Assembly (NCBI GenBank): GCA_903845125.1
Contig: CAIMWS010000356.1
Span: 1 to 45,899 of the forward strand
Direction: 5' to 3'
DNA from: an uncultured Verrucomicrobiota bacterium
GTDB lineage: Bacteria; Verrucomicrobiota; Verrucomicrobiia; Limisphaerales; UBA1319
DNA length: 45,899 nt
This document shows positions 1-8,600 of the stretch, in pieces; position 1 is the stretch's first letter, and every line of letters begins with the position of its first letter. The position numbers and the translations under genes were made by a program. The notes below the pieces were generated by a model, which did not search any database, was not told where the DNA came from, and saw only the letters and a list, made by a program, of their open reading frames with translations.

Positions 1-31
1 CTTCACCTGGCCATCGGGGGCCGGTTTATGT

Positions 32-331
32 TTAGCCTTGAACGTCGGAATTCTGTTCGGCCAACAAGCGGTGCAGGTAGGCACGCAGGGATGGCCAATG
101 CACTAAGCGGCACCCCTTTTTTTGCCCTCGCTCGCGAAGGCAAACAGATTTGATTTTCCCAGCGTTGATCAGCTGATAGATCTTCGCCCGGGATAACTGT
201 GACCGGGGGCAGAGTCCGCGAAGGGGCAACCGGATAAATTCCGGCTCGCCAGTGGCTGATGGTTGCGTCGTTATCGGATCAGTCGTGAAGCTCACGCCGT
301 CCGCCGCCATTTTCGACTTCTGTGTCGTCAT
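32..331 (-). CDS. Excisionase/MerR-type helix-turn-helix protein
   Basis: A 99-residue protein. After a Thr/Ser-rich N-terminal tail of about 30 residues, the segment PRSQLSRAKIYQLINAGKI (about 42-60) has the form of the HTH_17/excisionase fold: a helix, a turn, then the 'Y-x-L-I-x-x-G-K-I' recognition helix and wing. The following CRLVHWPSLRAYLHRLL resembles the wing-to-helix ending of that family. Small proteins of this type either direct integrase toward excision or act as element regulators. The gene lies on the integrase strand, downstream of the integrase and its coupled partner, so it could be a recombination directionality factor; that role is inferred from size, fold and position. 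A GG-rich stretch lies about 10 bases before the ATG. The stop is TAA at 32-34. Confidence 0.7.
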   Translation of the reverse strand: MTTQKSKMAADGVSFTTDPITTQPSATGEPEFIRLPLRGLCPRSQLSRAKIYQLINAGKIKSVCLRERGQKKGCRLVHWPSLRAYLHRLLAEQNSDVQG

Positions 332-364
332 GGCGAAACCTTGCCACTACTGACGTCTAACCGC

Positions 365-408
365 TGTCGGCGAAATAAAGCGGAAAATTCAGGCTTTCAT
401 CGCCGACA
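365..408. repeat. Nested inverted repeat between two element genes
   Basis: Arms TGTCGGCGA (365-373) and TCGCCGACA (400-408) are a perfect 9-base inverted repeat. AAAGC (377-381) and GCTTT (393-397) form a second, inner stem, so one hairpin of about 14 pairs with a small internal bulge is possible. It lies between the stop of the 415-1530 gene and the start of the HTH gene, all minus strand. No U-run follows on the minus strand, so a classic Rho-independent terminator is not supported. A processing hairpin, operator or plasmid-type control site is possible. Confidence 0.55.
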
Positions 409-414
409 TCTATT

Positions 415-1530
415 TTACCTGAAACGGCTGGTGATCTTTTGCACTCTATCCTTGGCCTCACTCCAATCCTGGCGGTGATGGTAAAATGAGATCCTAAAGT
501 ATTGCGGGATCAGTTCAGCGCAATCTTCGACTGAAAGCTCAACCACACGCATCAGGCGAACCGCACCCAAAGCCGTCAAAAGGTCGCGTGTGTTATCACG
601 CCCACGGTGATCGGTGTGGCTGGGATTCTGGTTCCTGTGGGCTTTCCTGGCCTTGGCTAACCAGGCGGAAAAACCGCGCTTAATCGTCTGATCATTAGCA
701 TCCAGGTTGATTTGGATGGTGCCGCATACCAATGGTCCTGGTATAAGCCCAGTCTCATTGATGGCAATTAGGCCGCGATCCGCTTCCTGGTATCTTAAAA
801 GCTTAAAGGGTGGATTCAGCTTTTGCTGGATGCTCGTTTTCAAATCAGCCGCATGGATCTTGGCTGCTGCTGTGGCCCGCAATTTGGCGGGGATGCTTAA
901 CCATGGGACTTCAGGAAAGAATTCCAGGCAGTCGGCAATGACACGCAGGCGGTCTTTGGCCATGCACAGCATGATGTTGGATTCATGGCTGTGGCCGTTC
1001 TTGGAAACCCCAAGTGTGGTTTTGAAGCTTCTGGCCAGGTTGATCATTGATTGCGATTCCCGGGCGAATTCGTAAAAGGCACAGGCGGGAATTTCCTGGT
1101 CGGCGCATGGGCGAAAATCCCAGTTGAGCCTGAACAGTGGATGATCAGTGTCAGTGAAAAACCGCTTCAAGCTCTTTAGGTAGGCGGTTTTCTGCGCCAG
1201 GGATTTGCCCTTGGGTGGACTAATCCGCTTTCCTGGGGGATGTGTCATGGGACTGACCGGCGGACCGGGATGGCATTCCCCAGGCTCAAGTGCCAACTGG
1301 TCATGGGCATAGGCTGCCTGGATGGTGGGGCTGGGGTGTTTCTTGATGGCTGTGGATATGGCCCGCCGCAATCCAGTCAAAGCCTTTGCCTTGGTCTGCG
1401 CTTTGATAACGATGGGCTTACCGCCACCCTGTTCACCGGCGAAGGGATCATCTGTGCCGGTGGCTGGGAAGATTGCCTCAAATCCGCCCTTAACCTGGCG
1501 GATGCCGCATTGTAGGATCAGGGTTTTCAC
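415..1530 (-). CDS. Unknown protein translationally coupled to the integrase
   Basis: A 371-residue protein if read from the GTG at 1530-1528, which overlaps the integrase stop as GTGA. That overlap decides the start: upstream in-frame codons lie inside the integrase gene and give an implausible low-complexity peptide. I do not recognise a named family. The first 100 residues are basic and proline-rich. The body is soluble with no membrane segment or signal peptide. The C-terminal third contains 'GTIQINLDANDQTIKRGFSAWL', split here as GTIQINLDAND then TIKRGFSAWL, followed by GRDNTRDLLTALGAVRLMR. The 'wL...R' plus 'GR..RDLL.aLGa.RL' pattern reminds me of conserved hypothetical proteins next to phage-type integrases in Verrucomicrobiota, but this is from memory. 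The coupling suggests it is made in proportion to the integrase and may assist recombination or target choice; that is inference. Confidence 0.6.
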   Translation of the reverse strand: MKTLILQCGIRQVKGGFEAIFPATGTDDPFAGEQGGGKPIVIKAQTKAKALTGLRRAISTAIKKHPSPTIQAAYAHDQLALEPGECHPGPPVSPMTHPPGKRISPPKGKSLAQKTAYLKSLKRFFTDTDHPLFRLNWDFRPCADQEIPACAFYEFARESQSMINLARSFKTTLGVSKNGHSHESNIMLCMAKDRLRVIADCLEFFPEVPWLSIPAKLRATAAAKIHAADLKTSIQQKLNPPFKLLRYQEADRGLIAINETGLIPGPLVCGTIQINLDANDQTIKRGFSAWLAKARKAHRNQNPSHTDHRGRDNTRDLLTALGAVRLMRVVELSVEDCAELIPQYFRISFYHHRQDWSEAKDRVQKITSRFR

Positions 1531-2684
1531 TGGGTGACATCCGGCAACTTGTTCAGGGCGGCGGCCTTGGTGGCGGATTCGATGTGCGTGTAGTTGCGGC
1601 TGATAGCCTCGCTGTCGTGCCCGACCAGATCCATGGCGATGGCATTGCTCACCCCAGCATTTTTCAACCAAGATGTCAGGCTATGGCGCAGGCAATGAAA
1701 GGACAAGGCATCGCCTTCCCGTTTGGAGGCGCGCCCTTTGCCGGTGGATTGGTGCGTCCGTGCGGTGGCCAAACCTGCCCGCACCAGGATTTCGCGGAAC
1801 TCATTTGATAGTGGGCTGGTGCGTTTTGCGCCCAGTTTGCAGGCGGCAGGGAACAAAGGCGCTTTGGGATCATCCGGCGCGGGCAGGGTCATCAAATATC
1901 CGTGGAGTGGCTTGGCCAGCGGGATGACCATGGGGCGCTTGGTTTTGCCAGTGAGGAATTTCAGCTCACCCTGGAGAAGATCCACACTCTGCCAGGTCAT
2001 ACGTGCCACGTCCCCCAGCCGCTGGCCAGAGTATAGGCCAAGCAGCACCAGCCCGCGCCATTCCGTATCGCCACACTCGGCCAGGATGCGCTTGATTTCA
2101 TCCAAGGTGAAAGCCCGGCGTATCTGGGTCTTGTTGTCCTTCACCATTTTGATGCTGCCAAAGGCATTTTCCCTCAAAAGTCCATCATCCATGGCCTGGC
2201 TCCATGCCCCGGCCAGGATCTTGAGCAGCAAATTGGTAGTGCCGGGGGCCAACTTGCCCGCCAACCAGTTGCGGAAGGTGGCGACATCGGTCTTGGTGAT
2301 ATGGTCGAGGGAGTTATCCGCTCTGGTGCCCAGGAATTCGATCAGGGCATTGGCGGCATCCGTGTAGCGGGCATGGCTGCCTTTGGATACCTCAACCTGT
2401 TTGATGTCCAGCCAGGATTTCAGATACTCGCGAACGGTGCTGTTGGGCAGGCTGGATTGGTTGGCGACTTTGAAGATGTCGGCCAGGACTTCCCGGGCTT
2501 GGTTCTCCGTCAGTCGCTTTTCCTTGCCCAGCTTCGCGGCCTTCTCAAATTGCAGGGCCACCGCCATGGCCTGGCTCCGGTCGCTCTGCTTGGTGGAGCG
2601 GAAACTGCGCCGCCCATCGGGCAGGGTGAAAGCGGCGTAAAAGTAGGGAGACTTGCCGCGCGGATCTTTGTGTATGGATGCCAT
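1527..2684 (-). CDS. Tyrosine recombinase / phage-type integrase
   Basis: A 385-residue site-specific recombinase. An N-terminal arm-binding region (about 1-80) and a SAM-like core-binding domain (about 82-170) precede the catalytic domain (about 190-380). Catalytic residues visible are Arg222 in LYSGQRLGDVARM, a Lys in the TGKTKRPMVIPL beta-hairpin (247 or 249), His330 and Arg333 in SFHCLRHSLTSW, His356 in LVGHDSEAI and the nucleophile Tyr365 in SRNYTHIE. The full R-K-HxxR-H-Y set suggests an active enzyme. The gene starts at the ATG at 2684 without an obvious Shine-Dalgarno sequence, about 80 bases from the tRNA 3' fragment that is its likely target. Its stop overlaps the GTG of the next gene. 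It should carry out integration and excision of the element. Confidence 0.95.
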   Translation of the reverse strand: MASIHKDPRGKSPYFYAAFTLPDGRRSFRSTKQSDRSQAMAVALQFEKAAKLGKEKRLTENQAREVLADIFKVANQSSLPNSTVREYLKSWLDIKQVEVSKGSHARYTDAANALIEFLGTRADNSLDHITKTDVATFRNWLAGKLAPGTTNLLLKILAGAWSQAMDDGLLRENAFGSIKMVKDNKTQIRRAFTLDEIKRILAECGDTEWRGLVLLGLYSGQRLGDVARMTWQSVDLLQGELKFLTGKTKRPMVIPLAKPLHGYLMTLPAPDDPKAPLFPAACKLGAKRTSPLSNEFREILVRAGLATARTHQSTGKGRASKREGDALSFHCLRHSLTSWLKNAGVSNAIAMDLVGHDSEAISRNYTHIESATKAAALNKLPDVTQ

Positions 2685-2687
2685 ATA

Positions 2688-2741
2688 GTCATAACATAGG
2701 TCATAACGGAAATGGTGTCAAAGGCGTTTTTTAGTGTCAAA
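2688..2741. repeat. Two pairs of short direct repeats upstream of the integrase
   Basis: GTCATAAC occurs at 2688-2695 and 2700-2707 (12-base pitch). GTGTCAAA occurs at 2715-2722 and 2734-2741 (19-base pitch). They fill the gap between the integrase start and the tRNA-derived core. Short spaced repeats in this position are what integrase arm-type or excisionase sites look like, but they could also be promoter operators. The function is inferred from position only. Confidence 0.4.
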
Positions 2742-2762
2742 AAAGCCAATTTATATCGTTAT

Positions 2763-2810
2763 CGTGTTTGAGAAAACGTAACACGGGTTCGAATCCCGTT
2801 AGGGTCGCCA
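2763..2810 (+). other. tRNA 3'-end fragment, probable attachment-site core
   Basis: The T-stem ACGGG (2783-2787), T-loop TTCGAAT, T-stem CCCGT (2795-2799), acceptor strand TAGGGTC, discriminator G and CCA (2808-2810) are all present. There is no matching 5' acceptor strand, D-arm or convincing anticodon arm upstream, so this is not a complete tRNA gene. Upstream CGTGTT (2763-2768) pairs with AACACG (2780-2785), overlapping the T-stem. A tRNA 3' end abutting an integrase is the standard attachment core left by element insertion. The isotype cannot be assigned; a G discriminator fits Arg, Ser, Asp or Asn. An intact tRNA with acceptor GACCCTA should exist at the other end of the element. Confidence 0.7.
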
Positions 2811-3194
2811 CTTTCTTGTGTTTCCCTGCCAAATAAGGAGAAATCAGGAATTATCCCGGGTAAAAAGGCGGTGAAGGTGGGTGCAAACCGTAGGCAACCG
2901 GCTGGATTCTCCACCCAGGGTCCGGGGACTTCATTAAAGTGAAAACGCCATCCGCTGGCCACATTTTACCGCTTCCATTGCCGGAGGTTGGCTGGCGGCG
3001 GCATCTGGCAGGGGACCGTTGTCGTTCAACGCCACCCCAACGAAAATAGCCTTTTAAGCCCTCGGAGTGTTTCTTGCCCCCTGTAATCCCAGGCTGGGTC
3101 GGCCCAGAAGCGGTTTTTAGCTCCAATCCAAACGGCGCTGCCAAATTTCCCGTAGGGAGCAAAAACCTGTAGTGCAACCAATTTTCTCCCCACT
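2811..3194. other. Gene-free spacer
   Basis: About 380 bases between the tRNA fragment and the end of the membrane-protein gene. I see no convincing gene, tRNA or terminator here. Short open frames on the minus strand are antisense to the tRNA fragment or have no coding character. Confidence 0.5.
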
Positions 3195-4910
3195 TCATGA
3201 ACACGGTTTGGCTGGTTTGGATTTTTTTCTGCGCAAAGTCAGATCCCATCTCGGCTTGGTGAGCGCGATGGCGGTGCCCGCAGCGAAAAGGAGGAAACTG
3301 CCGGCCAGCGCGGCCATGCCAGGAGGGGTGCTTTGCACCAGGCCGGCCAGGTTGAAGCTTTGGGCGAGGGCGAGCGTGATTCCGGCCGAGACCGGCACCA
3401 CTCGGGGGTAGATGGATTGGGTGAGGAGGTAGCGGATGGCACAGACCGCCAGAACCAACAGCGTGGCATAGGAGACCAAGCGGATGCCCCTGTTTTCATC
3501 GGCCATCCATATCAAGGAATCTACCACCCAACTGAAGGCTAGAGCATGGCGAACGAAACGGGTGTCCTGGTCCTCTCTTTGCCAGCGCAGACTGTGCAAC
3601 AGCAGGAAAACCAGGCCGGCCTGGATTGGCCAATAGCCCGACCAATCGAATCGGTTCACTCCAGCGGCGACCAGCAGGGCGCAAGTCAATCCTCCCCAAA
3701 CCCCGGTTTTTGGGCATGCGCTGGCCAGGGACCAGAGCAGCAGGTAGGTGCCTGAACCAGCCAACCAGCAGGCCGGGCCGGGTTCCAAAGCGGAAAGACG
3801 GGGCCCCATGGCCATAGTCAAGGTCGCCACGCTGAACAGCAAGCCGTGTCCGGTGGTGGAATCTCCCTTGCGGCGCAGAATCAGAGTCAGGTATCCGGCA
3901 GCATTGGCCGCCGCCAGCAGTCCGAACAGTGGTTCGCTGGGGGCCGCGAGCACTCCCAGCAAAGGCAGCAGAGCGGGCAGGATCAGGGCGTTTTTCCGCC
4001 ATTCCGCCGTCGGTAAGGGATGAAAGTCGTGCAGTCGGAAATGCAAGATCCAAGCCACCGCCCAGAGTGTGGGCAGGAGTTGCGGCCAACGCCAGGGGAC
4101 ACTGTAAACGTAGCCGACCGCCGCCAGGTGGGCGCCGGTCACAGCGATCCAAAGCAGGTAAAAAAGAAGGGGCAGCCAGCTTTTATCCGGAGCTTCGCCG
4201 CCCCAGTGGCTGGCTTTGGGCAGCCAGGTGGCGAGCAGCACCAGCAGGGGCAGCAAGTAAAGCCAGGAGTAAGTCAGGCAGCGGAAAAAACGGACTTCGT
4301 CCGTGCGGGGATCGCCATCGGCATAGATCCAGCGGCTGAGCATGGGGTAAGCCACGTTGATGGCCAGCAAAGCCACACCGAGCCATTGCAAGCGTCTCGG
4401 AAAATTCAAACGCTCGAAGTGGCGCAGCAGCCATGCGTGGCGGGTTCCAACCAACATCGCCCCACCGAGGCTGATGGCCCACAGCAGGCCCGCCCCCAGA
4501 AATACCGCCTGGCTGGCCAGAATGAATGGCACGAGCACCAGCAGGTTGTCCAAGCCCGCCAATAACGTCGCATCGTACCCGATTTGCCGGCGCCAGAGCA
4601 TCACTGCCGTGGCGGTGAGCAGGACTTCGTAAAGTTGCAGCACGCAAAAATTGAACAGGAATTTGGGTGTTTCGTGGGGCAGGAATTGGGAATCGCCCGA
4701 CAACCGGCTGACGCCATACAGCAGCAGGAACGCGCTGATGATGTAGGCCGGGTTGCCGGCCATCAGCCATTTCAGCCAGCGCCAGCCATCATCAGGGTTG
4801 CTGGTGGCGGCCAATTCCGCAGGGTGCGGGTCTGCCTGGGCAGTGGGAGTTGGAGTCGCCACCGGTTCGGGTGCCGGACCTGGCAGGGGCATTGGATCGT
4901 GGTTTTCCAT
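3195..4910 (-). CDS. Polytopic inner-membrane protein of unknown function
   Basis: A 571-residue protein with a proline-rich cytoplasmic-looking N-terminus (about 1-45), then roughly 14-16 hydrophobic segments, beginning with NPAYIISAFLLLYGVSRL, and a basic tail ending KKSKPAKPCS. There is no signal peptide and no catalytic motif I can name. Large polytopic proteins with short loops and many Trp/Leu resemble the DUF2339-like and other uncharacterised membrane families, but I make no family call. I chose the ATG at 4910 because AAAGG precedes it by about 7 bases; a longer TTG start at 4949 has no such site. The gene is divergent from the HTH/zinc-ribbon gene at 5057, and the shared AT-rich gap carries spaced repeats, so that regulator may control it (inference). 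Confidence 0.8.
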   Translation of the reverse strand: MENHDPMPLPGPAPEPVATPTPTAQADPHPAELAATSNPDDGWRWLKWLMAGNPAYIISAFLLLYGVSRLSGDSQFLPHETPKFLFNFCVLQLYEVLLTATAVMLWRRQIGYDATLLAGLDNLLVLVPFILASQAVFLGAGLLWAISLGGAMLVGTRHAWLLRHFERLNFPRRLQWLGVALLAINVAYPMLSRWIYADGDPRTDEVRFFRCLTYSWLYLLPLLVLLATWLPKASHWGGEAPDKSWLPLLFYLLWIAVTGAHLAAVGYVYSVPWRWPQLLPTLWAVAWILHFRLHDFHPLPTAEWRKNALILPALLPLLGVLAAPSEPLFGLLAAANAAGYLTLILRRKGDSTTGHGLLFSVATLTMAMGPRLSALEPGPACWLAGSGTYLLLWSLASACPKTGVWGGLTCALLVAAGVNRFDWSGYWPIQAGLVFLLLHSLRWQREDQDTRFVRHALAFSWVVDSLIWMADENRGIRLVSYATLLVLAVCAIRYLLTQSIYPRVVPVSAGITLALAQSFNLAGLVQSTPPGMAALAGSFLLFAAGTAIALTKPRWDLTLRRKKSKPAKPCS

Positions 4911-4937
4911 GGGATCGCCTTTGGTTAATTGGTTCGT

Positions 4938-5010
4938 ATTTGCTATCAAAATAGATCATGAACTATCATTTGCAATCAAAAACATTAATAATTTGATTAA
5001 ATCGATCATG
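4938..5010. promoter_or_regulatory. Candidate operator repeats in the divergent promoter region
   Basis: ATTTGCTATCAAAA (4938-4951) and ATTTGCAATCAAAA (4968-4981) match at 13 of 14 positions and begin exactly 30 bases apart, about three helical turns on the same DNA face. GATCATG is also repeated, at 4954-4960 and 5004-5010. The region is AT rich and lies between the divergent starts at 4910 and 5057. This layout suits cooperative binding of a small HTH regulator, most simply the product of the 5057 gene. No binding evidence exists in the sequence itself. Confidence 0.5.
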
Positions 5011-5056
5011 CACTGTAAATTGGACCAATAGAGTAAAAAAAGTTAAAGGATATCAA

Positions 5057-5530
5057 ATGAGCGTAAACGAGCGTAAAGAGAAACCAGGTTGGTTTTCGAT
5101 CAAAGAAGCAGCCGAGTATTTGGCGGTGGGGGAGCCCACCTTGTATCGTTGGATGAAAGAAGGCCAGATCACGTACCGCAAGGTGGGGGATTCCACCCGT
5201 TTTTTGCAGGAAGACCTGGACGCTGTGACCAAGGTCTATCCCAGCCAGGAGGAGGTGAAAAAAGTGGTTTGCTTATGCCCGGTATGCCACCACGATGAAT
5301 TGGTGGAGGGCCGGGTGCAGAGTACCGGTTTGGTTTATTTCCGGCCGAAAAAGACCAAATTTTGGACGCTGAAGGACAGCAATATCGATACGCACGCGCG
5401 GATGTGCCCACGCTGCGGTTCGGTTTTCCTGTTTGGCGATCTGGAAAAATTGGCGGCTCTAAAAAGCGCCAATCAAGCCGCCGCCCATGCCGATCCGGCG
5501 CCGCCGTCGGAGGCGCCCCCTGTTTCTTAA
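5057..5530 (+). CDS. HTH_17 (MerR/excisionase-type) regulator with zinc-ribbon domain
   Basis: A 157-residue protein. Residues about 12-58 are a DNA-binding helix-turn-helix of the excisionase/MerR-N class: FSIKEAAEYLAVGEPTLYRW, then GQITYRKVGDSTRFLQEDLD. The middle and C-terminal half carry two Cys pairs, CPVCHHD (about 74-80) and CPRCGSVF (about 117-124), separated by a basic/aromatic loop; together these should form one zinc ribbon. The last 25 residues are Ala/Pro-rich and probably disordered. AAAGGA precedes the ATG at a good distance. Family knowledge predicts sequence-specific DNA binding; the zinc ribbon could be structural or sense metal or redox state. It is divergent from the polytopic membrane protein with repeats between them, which suggests autoregulation and control of that gene. 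Confidence 0.8.
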   Translation: MSVNERKEKPGWFSIKEAAEYLAVGEPTLYRWMKEGQITYRKVGDSTRFLQEDLDAVTKVYPSQEEVKKVVCLCPVCHHDELVEGRVQSTGLVYFRPKKTKFWTLKDSNIDTHARMCPRCGSVFLFGDLEKLAALKSANQAAAHADPAPPSEAPPVS

Positions 5531-5693
5531 ATCAGAAGGGTTGGGAAAAGCCCGGGGGATGCGCAGTGGAACGACCGGTCGGCAAGGAGTCGATAGGCGA
5601 TGGAACTGCGGTCTTGGCAGTGGGGAGCGCCCCCTGCAGTCTGCCGAAACCTCTGGAAAAAATCGGAAAAGAGAGGCAGAGTGCTTTTGCGCT

Positions 5694-8600
5694 ATGAGAG
5701 AAAATCTGAAAACCCAACTGGCCTCCTTGTGCTTTGCCTTGTCCATCCTGCTGCTCCTGATTCAACCTCCACTCACCGCCGGCGAAGAAATTCCGGGTGC
5801 CGAGGGGACCCCGGTGGCAAAACAGGAGCGGGAGATCGACAAACAGCATTTGTTGAAAATCTACGATGCTTTAAAGGCTTATCGCCAGGATCAGGGGCGT
5901 TTTCCAGATTGGCTGGCGGATTTATTCCCCAAATACCTGTCTGATCCGGACCTCCTGATTTCGCCGGTGGAAAAACGCACCGGTGAATCCCGCTTGTTTG
6001 GGTATGCCGATCCGAAAATGAAATCCTCCTATGTTTATGAATTCAGTGCCGCTGAATCGGGGCGGCAGGAGGGGGGGCGGAACCTGCCCATGAAGGAGTG
6101 GAAAGCCCGCCAGATGGAAACTTTCGGACCAGCGATACCCATCTTGCGCTGCCATTTGCACGATCCGGTATTGAATGTGGCTTATGCCGGCGTTTTGTAC
6201 GAAACCGCCATGATGTGGGAATCCGATCCCCAAACCTTGAAGCTCATGGAACGTCTGGGGGCCGGCCAAGGCCCCGCAGACCAGGCACAATTAAAAGTCC
6301 TGGCGGTCGAAAGCAGCAGCGGCCAGCCTCTTGAAGAGGTTGAAGTCCAAAGCCTCAATGCCAGTTCCAGCCTGGGTGCCCTGCCGTCCAGGAAGGCCCG
6401 CACGGGCGCCGAAGGCAAAGCCGTTTTACCCCTGGGTGCCAAAGTGGTTCAAAGCCTGACGGTGCGTGGCTCCAAAGCCGGTTATGCCCCCGCTCAAGTC
6501 GCCTTGGAAGGTGGCAGCCTGCCCGCCGGGATCACCCTGAAGCTCGAAAAAGCCACCCGGATCGGAGGGGTTGTGCGTTCGACCAATGGCCCCATTGCGG
6601 GGGTGAAAATCTCCATCAATGGCATCGCCAAAGACGTGGCCGGGCAAAGCGTGGAGGTGGAGCATGACTCGGCGGTAAGCGATAATGAGGGCAAATGGTC
6701 GAGCGCCTTGGTTCCTGCGGAATTCAAGATGCTGACTTTGCATTTGCGGCACCCGGAGTACCTGCCCGCCGATTATGATCTGACGGATCCGCCGGGAACG
6801 GATGAGTTCGCTCTGGATAAAAGCGTTTTGCTGGCGGCTAAAGCGAGCTTGTTGATGGAACCAGGGATCGTCATCGAAGGGGAGGTTCGGGATGAGCAAA
6901 ATCAACCGGTTGCCGGTGCCCGAATGATCCTGGCCAGCGGCGAACAATTGGCCAAACGCACAGTGCGAACCACCACACCGGAAGGAAAATTTCGTTTTGT
7001 GGTTTTGGAATTAGGAACCATGCAACTGGCTGCCCAAGCTCCCGGCAAAGCGCCCACTCATCAGTCGGTAGAAGTAGAACGGGGGTTGAAACCGCTGGCC
7101 ATCCAGCTGAAAAAAGGGGTGCAAATCCGAGGCCAGGTGAAGAATGAGGAGGGGCAGCCGATGCCCGCCGCGGAGGTGTCAGCCCGAGGCTCGGAAAGCC
7201 ATCCGCTCCTGAGCTGGCGAGCCACCACCGATGCCGGGGGCCGGTTTGCCTGGGATTCCGCTCCCAGGGAGTCATTTACCCTGATCGTGAGCGTAGCCGG
7301 ATACATTGCGTTCTCCATGCAGGTGGTGCCGGAATCAGCGGGTGACCTCCAGGTGAAGCTGGATCGTTCCTTCAAGCTGACCGGCACCGTCCTGGACGAG
7401 GCCACGGCCAAACCGGTCAAGGCGTTCAAGCTGATTCAAGGCATGGTTTGGACTCGCGATGATCCCAACCAGGTTTATTGGCAGTTCCAGAATGCGCCAA
7501 CCTTCAGCAATGGCGAATATTCCATGGACCTTTCCCAGCAAGGTTCGCAATGGATCAAGTTCCTGATCACCGCCGATGGGTATTTGCCCCAGGAGACACC
7601 GGTGTTGACGGCATCTGGCTGGCATACCAACCACTTTAAACTCAAATCCGGCCACGGACCCGAAGGGAGGGTGGTTTTGGCGGACGGTTCGGCGGTGGAA
7701 GGGGCGGAAGTGGCGATGGCCGGGATTGGCTACTTGAGCTTAAGCAAGGGGGCGTTCAACCAATACGGCAGCGACACCTTAAGAACCAAAACCGATGCCC
7801 AAGGCCATTTCTCGCTGACCGCCATGTTGGCCAACCCCACTTTGATCGCCGTGAGTGCCAAAGGATATGGTGAAATCACCACCAGCGAACTGGCCAAAAC
7901 CGGCAGGTTGGTCATTCAGCCTTGGGGCAGGGTTGAGGGAGTATTGAAGCTGGGATCCAAGCCGGGAACCAACCAATCCATCTCCCTGAATCCCGGGGAT
8001 ACCGGGCGGCCGAGCGTCAATTACGATTGGGGTTCGTTCAAGGTCCAAACCGATGACCAAGGCCGGTTTGTCTTTGAAAAAGTGCCGCCTGGCAAACGGA
8101 CTTTGGTGCGCATGATCCAGACTTCCGCCAATAGCTGGCAGCACAGCGACACGGAAAGCATCGAGGTGAAAGCCGGAGAAACCACCAAGTTTGTTTACGG
8201 CGGCAAAGGCCGTCCAGTGATGGGGAAGGTGGTGTTAAGTGATCCCAAGCGCAAAATCGACTGGCGCTCCGGCCATCATTCCCTGAATAGCCGGATGCCC
8301 ATGCAATCCATGCTTGGGCAGGCCCTATCGGCCTTAACCCCAGGGCTGGCATCAGGCAGGCCTGCCGCGGAAAACCGCCGGTTTTACAGTTTTACCGTGG
8401 AGGAGGGGGGGACGTTCCGAGTGGAGAATGTCTTGCCCGGCAAATACGACCTGCAGATGAATTTCACCGAGCCTTCCAAGAACAATCCCGTCAATGGGGA
8501 ACCGATCGGAAACCTCCACCAGGAATTCACCATTCCCGAAATTCCGGGCGGTCAAACCGATGAGCCGTTGGACTTGGGAGAGTTGAAACTGTTTTTGAAG

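Larger units (their letters stand above)
1..2810. mobile_element. Right-hand end of a tRNA-associated integrated element
   Basis: Three minus-strand genes (excisionase-like HTH, unknown protein, tyrosine integrase) end beside a tRNA 3'-end fragment whose CCA finishes at 2810. An integrase gene next to a tRNA 3' end is the usual arrangement of elements inserted by tyrosine recombinases. The other end, with its copy of the attachment core, lies left of the window, so size and cargo are unknown. Alternatively this could be the remnant of an older insertion. The boundary at 2810 is inferred from the tRNA fragment, not from a second repeat copy. Confidence 0.65.

Noticed and set aside
2763..2810. 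Possible Leu(GAG) anticodon loop TTGAGAA
   Set aside because: The anticodon stem pairs poorly, there is no D-arm or 5' acceptor, and the variable region is too short for tRNA-Leu.
2759..2962. Short minus-strand open frame reading through the tRNA fragment (GDPNGIRTRV)
   Set aside because: This peptide is the well-known antisense translation of a tRNA T-arm and acceptor, not a protein.
5487..5693. N-terminal extension of the 1116-residue protein
   Set aside because: It is Arg-rich, overlaps the regulator gene, and would bury the clear signal peptide that starts at 5694.
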